DNA of 9,899 nt, from the NCBI GenBank assembly GCA_945956945.1, contig CAMFJO010000012.1:1-9899 (forward strand), in the 5' to 3' direction. The position numbers and the translations under genes were made by a program. The DNA comes from an uncultured Legionellales bacterium (lineage in GTDB: Bacteria > Pseudomonadota > Gammaproteobacteria > UBA1113). The notes under the pieces are model-generated. The model was given only the letters and a program-made list of their open reading frames with translations, searched no databases and was not told the origin of the DNA. Shown in pieces: positions 6,239 through 9,899 of the stretch. Every line of letters begins with the position of its first letter. Positions within the stretch are counted from its first letter, which is position 1.

Positions 6239-7612
6239 CTAAAATGGCAAAGTCAGTCCTGGCTCTATGGCCCTTAGGTGACTTTTAAATAAGCTTTGAA
6301 TACGCGCTAAACTTTCCGCACTGCCCCCTTCAAAACGCAACACCAAACTGGGTGTGGTATTGGACGGTCGCACTAAACCCCAAGCATCCTTGAAATCGAT
6401 CCTGATGCCATCTAACAGACAAATCTCACCGGGTTCCTCTTTTAAGCGGCTAATCAACGCTTGCATCAAAATCGCTTTATCGTTTTCCGCAACGGGTAAA
6501 GCCAATTCCGGTGTAGAATAACACCGTGGCAAAGCCGCAAATAAGGCGTCAATGTTAGGCACGTGAGACAATAAAGTTAATAAGCGGGCTGCCGTATACA
6601 CACCATCGTCAAAACCATACCAATTCTCTTTAAAGAAAATATGGCCGCTCATCTCGCCAGCTAATAAGGCATTTTCTTCTCGCATCAAGGCTTTAATCAA
6701 GGAATGCCCTGTTCTACCCATAATGGGTTTACCACCTGCCGCTTCAATGACTTGCTTTAATAAATGCGAACATTTGACATCGTAGACAATCGTTGCGCCA
6801 GGGTGGCGGGATAGCACATCTTGAGCTAATAGCATCAATAAACGATCCGCGAATATCACTTCACCTTGACTGGTTACCACACCCAAACGATCGCCATCGC
6901 CATCAAAACCCAAACCCAGATCGGCTTTGTGTACTTTGACAGCTGCGATCAAGTCGATTAAATTTTTGGGCTGTGTCGGATCGGGACTGTGATTGGGGAA
7001 ATTGCCATCCAATTCGGTGTGCAATTCAATGACCTCAAAACCCAGTCGTTTAAATAAAGAAGGTGCAACAACCGCTGGGATCGCATTAGCGCAATCGATG
7101 ATGACCTTAAGCCGCTTACCTATACTGAGTTGTTGCGCAATGGTATTGATGTAAGCAGATAAGAAATCCTCTTGGGTCAATTGGCCTGCAGGTGTCGTAG
7201 ACAGGGGGTTATTTACCGCCTGGGCTAAGTCTTGTAATTCTATCGAGGTTAAATTTTTCCCCTGCAACACCATTTTTAAGCCATTGTATTCCTTAGGATT
7301 ATGGCTCGCGGTTAACATCGCCCCATTGGCACAAGGACCCGTGGCAGTGGCAAAATATAAAACCGGTGTAGGAACCTGTCCCACATCGACCACATTGAGA
7401 CCACTCTCCAATAACCCGCGTTTTAGGGCGGGATACAAGCTATCCGCACTCAAACGTGCATCACAGGCCGTCATGACACACGACTCACCTTTGGCAGAAG
7501 CCATGGCACCAAAAGCACGCGCAATGCGGTAAACCGCCTCTTCTGTGAGCTCAATACCAGCGATGCCGCGAATATCATAATGGCGGAATATATGGGAGGG
7601 GATACTGTTCAA
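6239..7612 (-). CDS. algC: Phosphomannomutase/phosphoglucomutase (AlgC type)
   Basis: The enzyme interconverts hexose 6-phosphates and 1-phosphates in the cytoplasm, feeding GDP-mannose and UDP-glucose pathways for LPS, O-antigen or exopolysaccharide. The 457-residue protein has the four-domain alpha-D-phosphohexomutase layout. It opens with FRHYDIRG (9-16). The phosphoserine loop is TASHNP with catalytic Ser103, the metal site is DGDGDR (237-242), the sugar-binding loop is GEMSGH (319-324), and the phosphate-binding loop is RPSNTTP (415-421). Their spacing is that of Pseudomonas AlgC, which also contains GEMSGH; GlmM proteins differ in this loop. The start codon is TTG at 7612. No ATG occurs in frame before residue 37, which is past the conserved N-terminus, and AAAGG lies 7 bases upstream. 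It follows the glycosyltransferase gene by 102 bases and has a -10 element of its own, so it may be transcribed both alone and by read-through from the polysaccharide operon. Confidence 0.92.
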   Translation of the reverse strand: MNSIPSHIFRHYDIRGIAGIELTEEAVYRIARAFGAMASAKGESCVMTACDARLSADSLYPALKRGLLESGLNVVDVGQVPTPVLYFATATGPCANGAMLTASHNPKEYNGLKMVLQGKNLTSIELQDLAQAVNNPLSTTPAGQLTQEDFLSAYINTIAQQLSIGKRLKVIIDCANAIPAVVAPSLFKRLGFEVIELHTELDGNFPNHSPDPTQPKNLIDLIAAVKVHKADLGLGFDGDGDRLGVVTSQGEVIFADRLLMLLAQDVLSRHPGATIVYDVKCSHLLKQVIEAAGGKPIMGRTGHSLIKALMREENALLAGEMSGHIFFKENWYGFDDGVYTAARLLTLLSHVPNIDALFAALPRCYSTPELALPVAENDKAILMQALISRLKEEPGEICLLDGIRIDFKDAWGLVRPSNTTPSLVLRFEGGSAESLARIQSLFKSHLRAIEPGLTLPF

Positions 7613-7619
7613 AATTTAA

Positions 7620-7624
7620 CCTTT
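7620..7624 (-). promoter_or_regulatory. Ribosome binding site that fixes the TTG start of algC
   Basis: On the minus strand AAAGG sits 7 bases before the TTG at 7612. With the conserved N-terminal HYDIRG block beginning only 10 codons later, this supports TTG as the true start. Confidence 0.6.
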
Positions 7625-7644
7625 GCATATGCTTATTTGGCCCG

Positions 7645-7650
7645 ATTATA
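7645..7650 (-). promoter_or_regulatory. -10 element of a probable algC promoter
   Basis: A perfect TATAAT lies 32 bases upstream of the algC start on the minus strand, followed by CGGGCC, a GC-rich discriminator like the one after the surA -10. No good -35 is present at 16-18 bases (the best, TGGCTT, matches at two positions), so the promoter may need an activator. Predicted leader about 26 bases. Confidence 0.45.
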
Positions 7651-7714
7651 GCTTAAAATTAAAGCAAAAGCCAGTATGAGCGCCTTATCCAAACGCCCCA
7701 AATGTTACTCTTAA

Positions 7715-8848
7715 TTACAAAGAAGAGGCTTTATGAGCTACTATTATCTTTTCATAGAGCGATACATAAGCTTGTGCCATTTCATCGGCTGTGAATAATT
7801 TGTTATAGCGTATTAGGGCCCGCTTTCCCATCTCTGCGGCCATATCAGGATTTTCGAGTAAAAATTGCATTGCTTGCCGCAATGCCAATGTATCCCTAGG
7901 TGGCACAACAATACCCGTTTCATCATGGATATTGATGTAGGTTGTTCCTGTTCCTATGTCACAAGATATCATCGGTTTACCATACATAGCACCCTCTAAA
8001 AGAAATATTCCAAAAGCTTCAGAACGCAAATAAGAGGGAAACATTACTCCATAGCAAGCGGTGAGAAGGGCCGCTTTGTCCTCATCCGATATAGTACTCA
8101 AAAAATGAATGTTTTTAATATTGTCTTTTTTAACTTTATCTTTTAGAAATTGACCACAATCATCATCATCTCCCGCAATAACGATGGATACATCAAGTGA
8201 TTTCGCTGCTTCAATTAGAAATTCTAACCCTTTATAATAACGCATAGCGCCAATAAAAAGAAAAAATCTAGTGCCAAACTGTGTGCGCCAGAATTGCGCT
8301 TTTTCGCTAGAAACCTCTGGATAATTATCTCTATCAAGACCGATAGGGATAACACTGGTTTTTTTCTGTAGGCTCAGTAAAACCCTACTGCTCTTTATAT
8401 AATTAGGTGATGTCGCAACAATAGCGTTTACTTTATTAAGAAATCGCCACATTAAAGGCATATAGAGTATCTTCAGCCATCGTTGTTTTACTATATCTGA
8501 ATGATAAGTTACTACCGTTGGTTTATTGACACGTGCTATAAAATGCAACGCATCTGCAAATGGCCAGGGGAAATGATAATGAATGATGTCGGCTTCTTTC
8601 ATTAACGCTGCAAAACGATGGATAGCGCTAAAAGAAAAAGAGCTAGATGCAATTTCAAAATTCTGTGGTACTTTATGTACAATATAGCCGTTAATATGAC
8701 TGCTTGATTCGGTCTTGTTTTTTGTTAAGGTTAAGACCTCAGGTATAACGCCATAACGTTTTAATTTTACTGAAAGTACATCTATAAATTTTTCAACTCC
8801 GCCGAAAGAGTCTGGATAATAAGTTTTATATACATGTAAAATCTTCAT
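7715..8848 (-). CDS. GT4-type glycosyltransferase (GT-B fold)
   Basis: This is a cytoplasmic or membrane-associated retaining glycosyltransferase that probably adds a sugar from a nucleotide-sugar donor to a lipid-linked glycan. In 377 residues it shows the GT-B two-domain plan. The N-terminal acceptor domain has the glycine-rich start GGVEKF (16-21), HYHFPWP (90-96), YHSD (115-118) and SPNYIKSS (147-154). The C-terminal donor domain has VIPIGLD (166-172), FIGAMRYYKG (198-207) with the usual Arg203 and Lys206 for the donor phosphates, and SEAFGIFLLE (276-285) with the E-x7-E pair Glu277/Glu285. TGIVVPP (311-317) follows, as in other GT4 members. Donor, acceptor and linkage cannot be read from sequence. 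The gene follows the Wzt-like gene by 10 bases with no visible ribosome binding site, so coupled translation is likely. Sampled base counts are near 35% GC over its 5' two thirds and about 42% over its 3' third. I see no terminator after it. Confidence 0.88.
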   Translation of the reverse strand: MKILHVYKTYYPDSFGGVEKFIDVLSVKLKRYGVIPEVLTLTKNKTESSSHINGYIVHKVPQNFEIASSSFSFSAIHRFAALMKEADIIHYHFPWPFADALHFIARVNKPTVVTYHSDIVKQRWLKILYMPLMWRFLNKVNAIVATSPNYIKSSRVLLSLQKKTSVIPIGLDRDNYPEVSSEKAQFWRTQFGTRFFLFIGAMRYYKGLEFLIEAAKSLDVSIVIAGDDDDCGQFLKDKVKKDNIKNIHFLSTISDEDKAALLTACYGVMFPSYLRSEAFGIFLLEGAMYGKPMISCDIGTGTTYINIHDETGIVVPPRDTLALRQAMQFLLENPDMAAEMGKRALIRYNKLFTADEMAQAYVSLYEKIIVAHKASSL

Positions 8849-8858
8849 TTTTTAAAAC

Positions 8859-9602
8859 TTATTTTTCCATATATTCTTGTATTATTTTTTCTGTTGGGCC
8901 AATCGCAACGACTTTTCCTTTGCTCATTAGGATGACATCAGTGCAGTATTTTCTAACTGCTGCAATATCATGCGAAGAAAGCACTACAATTCTAGACTTT
9001 GAAAATAAATAGTCTAAACGCTTTAAAGCTTTCTCTCTAAAAGATTCATCGCCTGCCCCAACAATTTCATCTAATACTAAAATATCTGGAGGAATATGGG
9101 TTGAAATTGCAAACGCGAGGCGAAGAAACATGCCGGTAGAATAAGTCCGAACAGGTAAATGTATAAATTCTGAAAGACCAGAAAAATCAATAATGGCATC
9201 TACGGATGCTTCTGCTTGTTTAACAGTTAACCCCATAAATACCAATCTAAATATGATATTCTTTATCCCGCTACTATCTGGGTCCAGTCCCAAGGTGAAG
9301 TCAATCAAAGAATTAACATTTCCTTGAATTGTCACTTCGCCTTCTGTAGGTGTATATACGCCTGCAATAATACGTAATAATGTTGTTTTTCCCGCCCCAT
9401 TGTGGCCTATAATACCCACTCTTTGGCCATCACTTATGGTCAAAGAAACATTATCAATAGCTTTTACATACGTCGTTGAAACAGAGTTATCTATATTACC
9501 GCCCACCAGAGAAGAAGCTTTTTTACGCAAAGTGACTTGTAATGAATGCGAATTAATATCGAGAATAGGATAAGAAAGAGATACGTTTTTAAAAACAATC
9601 AT
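8859..9602 (-). CDS. Polysaccharide ABC transporter ATPase, Wzt/KpsT/TagH type
   Basis: This ATPase powers export of a completed lipid-linked polysaccharide (O-antigen, capsule or similar) across the inner membrane with its permease partner encoded just upstream. The 247-residue protein has Walker A GHNGAGKTT (66-74), the family's altered signature YSTGM (154-158), Walker B ILVLDE (174-179) and switch His211. GLDPDSSGIKNI (105-116) is the usual Wzt-type stretch after the Walker A region, and SSHD (209-212) is also typical. An extra segment of about 30 residues (18-47) separates the first strand from the core fold, as in many Wzt/TagH ATPases. The protein ends shortly after the ATPase domain, so it lacks the C-terminal carbohydrate-binding domain of E. 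coli O8/O9a Wzt. It starts 2 bases after the permease stop and is followed 10 bases later by the glycosyltransferase. Sampled GC is near 34%. Confidence 0.92.
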   Translation of the reverse strand: MIVFKNVSLSYPILDINSHSLQVTLRKKASSLVGGNIDNSVSTTYVKAIDNVSLTISDGQRVGIIGHNGAGKTTLLRIIAGVYTPTEGEVTIQGNVNSLIDFTLGLDPDSSGIKNIIFRLVFMGLTVKQAEASVDAIIDFSGLSEFIHLPVRTYSTGMFLRLAFAISTHIPPDILVLDEIVGAGDESFREKALKRLDYLFSKSRIVVLSSHDIAAVRKYCTDVILMSKGKVVAIGPTEKIIQEYMEK

Positions 9603-9604
9603 TT

Positions 9605-9899
9605 TTACATCCAGAACACAATGTTTTTGTAGAATTTTCTATGTAGCAAAATTGCAGCACATAAGAAAAAACCGGTCCAGATAAGCATAGAAATATATGC
9701 CATCTCCGTTGTATTGCCCCCTATTAATGGCGTTCTCCAAATATCTAAGATAGCTGCAAAAGGATTGAGATACACCCATTTTTGAAAACGCTCTGGTATC
9801 ACACTGGTGCTCCACATTACTGGAGTAAGCAAAAAAACAGATTGCATTACCATACCAATTAATTGAATTAAATCTCTAAATCTAACACAAAGAATTGCC
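9605..9899 (-). CDS. ABC-2 type polysaccharide permease (Wzm/KpsM/TagG type), C-terminal part
   Basis: The last 97 residues of a membrane permease are visible; the gene continues past the right edge, since the frame stays open to base 9899. The fragment begins AILCVRFRDL, where RFRD is the hallmark cytoplasmic loop of O-antigen/teichoic-acid permeases. It goes on with a hydrophobic segment into LTPVMW, then LNPFAAILDIWR, the usual motif before the last membrane helix, and ends with that helix (about MAYISMLIWTGFFLCAAILL) and a short basic tail. With the ATPase it would form the channel through which the polyprenol-linked glycan is exported. Only 2 bases separate its TAA from the ATPase start, so the two are co-translated. 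A start at the Met codon at 9853 would be wrong: the conserved RFRD block lies upstream of it in the same open frame. Confidence 0.9.
   Translation of the reverse strand, partial: AILCVRFRDLIQLIGMVMQSVFLLTPVMWSTSVIPERFQKWVYLNPFAAILDIWRTPLIGGNTTEMAYISMLIWTGFFLCAAILLHRKFYKNIVFWM

Noticed and set aside
7284..7532. A plus-strand open frame inside algC.
   Set aside because: Antisense shadow of the region encoding the conserved phosphoserine domain.
7613..7714. Terminator between the glycosyltransferase and algC.
   Set aside because: Only a weak GCG/CGC pairing without a T-run; read-through into algC remains possible.

Overview
The window is a chromosomal stretch of a gammaproteobacterium. It is compact and carries eight genes, one of them cut by the right edge. 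The two-PPIase SurA followed by RsmA, the FadL-type outer-membrane protein and the AlgC-type phosphohexomutase all fit that class. An AT-leaning relative of the Legionella/Coxiella group is possible, but this rests on general feel and no marker here proves it. I see no RNA gene, CRISPR array, complete insertion sequence, phage gene or origin, and no gene-free stretch longer than 184 bases.

Left part (1-2660): a small fluoride channel gene (crcB/fluC, + strand) converges on a two-gene minus-strand unit, surA then rsmA. These overlap by 8 bases in the junction ATGAGTGA, so translation is probably coupled. In many gammaproteobacteria pdxA lies between these two genes and lptD precedes surA; neither is present here.

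Middle (2661-6238): a 184-base divergent intergenic region carries promoters for surA (minus) and for a FadL/OmpP1/TodX-family outer-membrane channel (plus). A perfect 10-base palindrome fills most of the spacer of the latter promoter. A clear intrinsic terminator ends the fadL-like gene. It is followed, convergently, by a 595-residue ABCB-type exporter with fused membrane and ATPase domains.

Right part (6239-9899): all minus strand. In transcription order it holds the end of an ABC-2 polysaccharide permease (wzm-like), its ATPase (wzt-like, short form), a GT4-type glycosyltransferase and an AlgC-type phosphomannomutase/phosphoglucomutase. The first three are packed 2-10 bases apart. AlgC has its own -10 element and a TTG start. 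Together they suggest the edge of a surface-polysaccharide (O-antigen or capsule) locus: AlgC supplies sugar-1-phosphate precursors, the glycosyltransferase adds a sugar, and Wzm/Wzt export the lipid-linked glycan. Base composition drops from about 47-50% GC in algC to about 34-38% in the transporter/glycosyltransferase genes, as is common for exchanged polysaccharide loci.

This is mostly ordinary core and surface-polysaccharide territory. I found no convincing new system. The best leads are small: a pair of mutually exclusive GC-rich hairpins between algC and the exporter, the palindrome inside the fadL-like promoter, and the compressed surA-rsmA operon.
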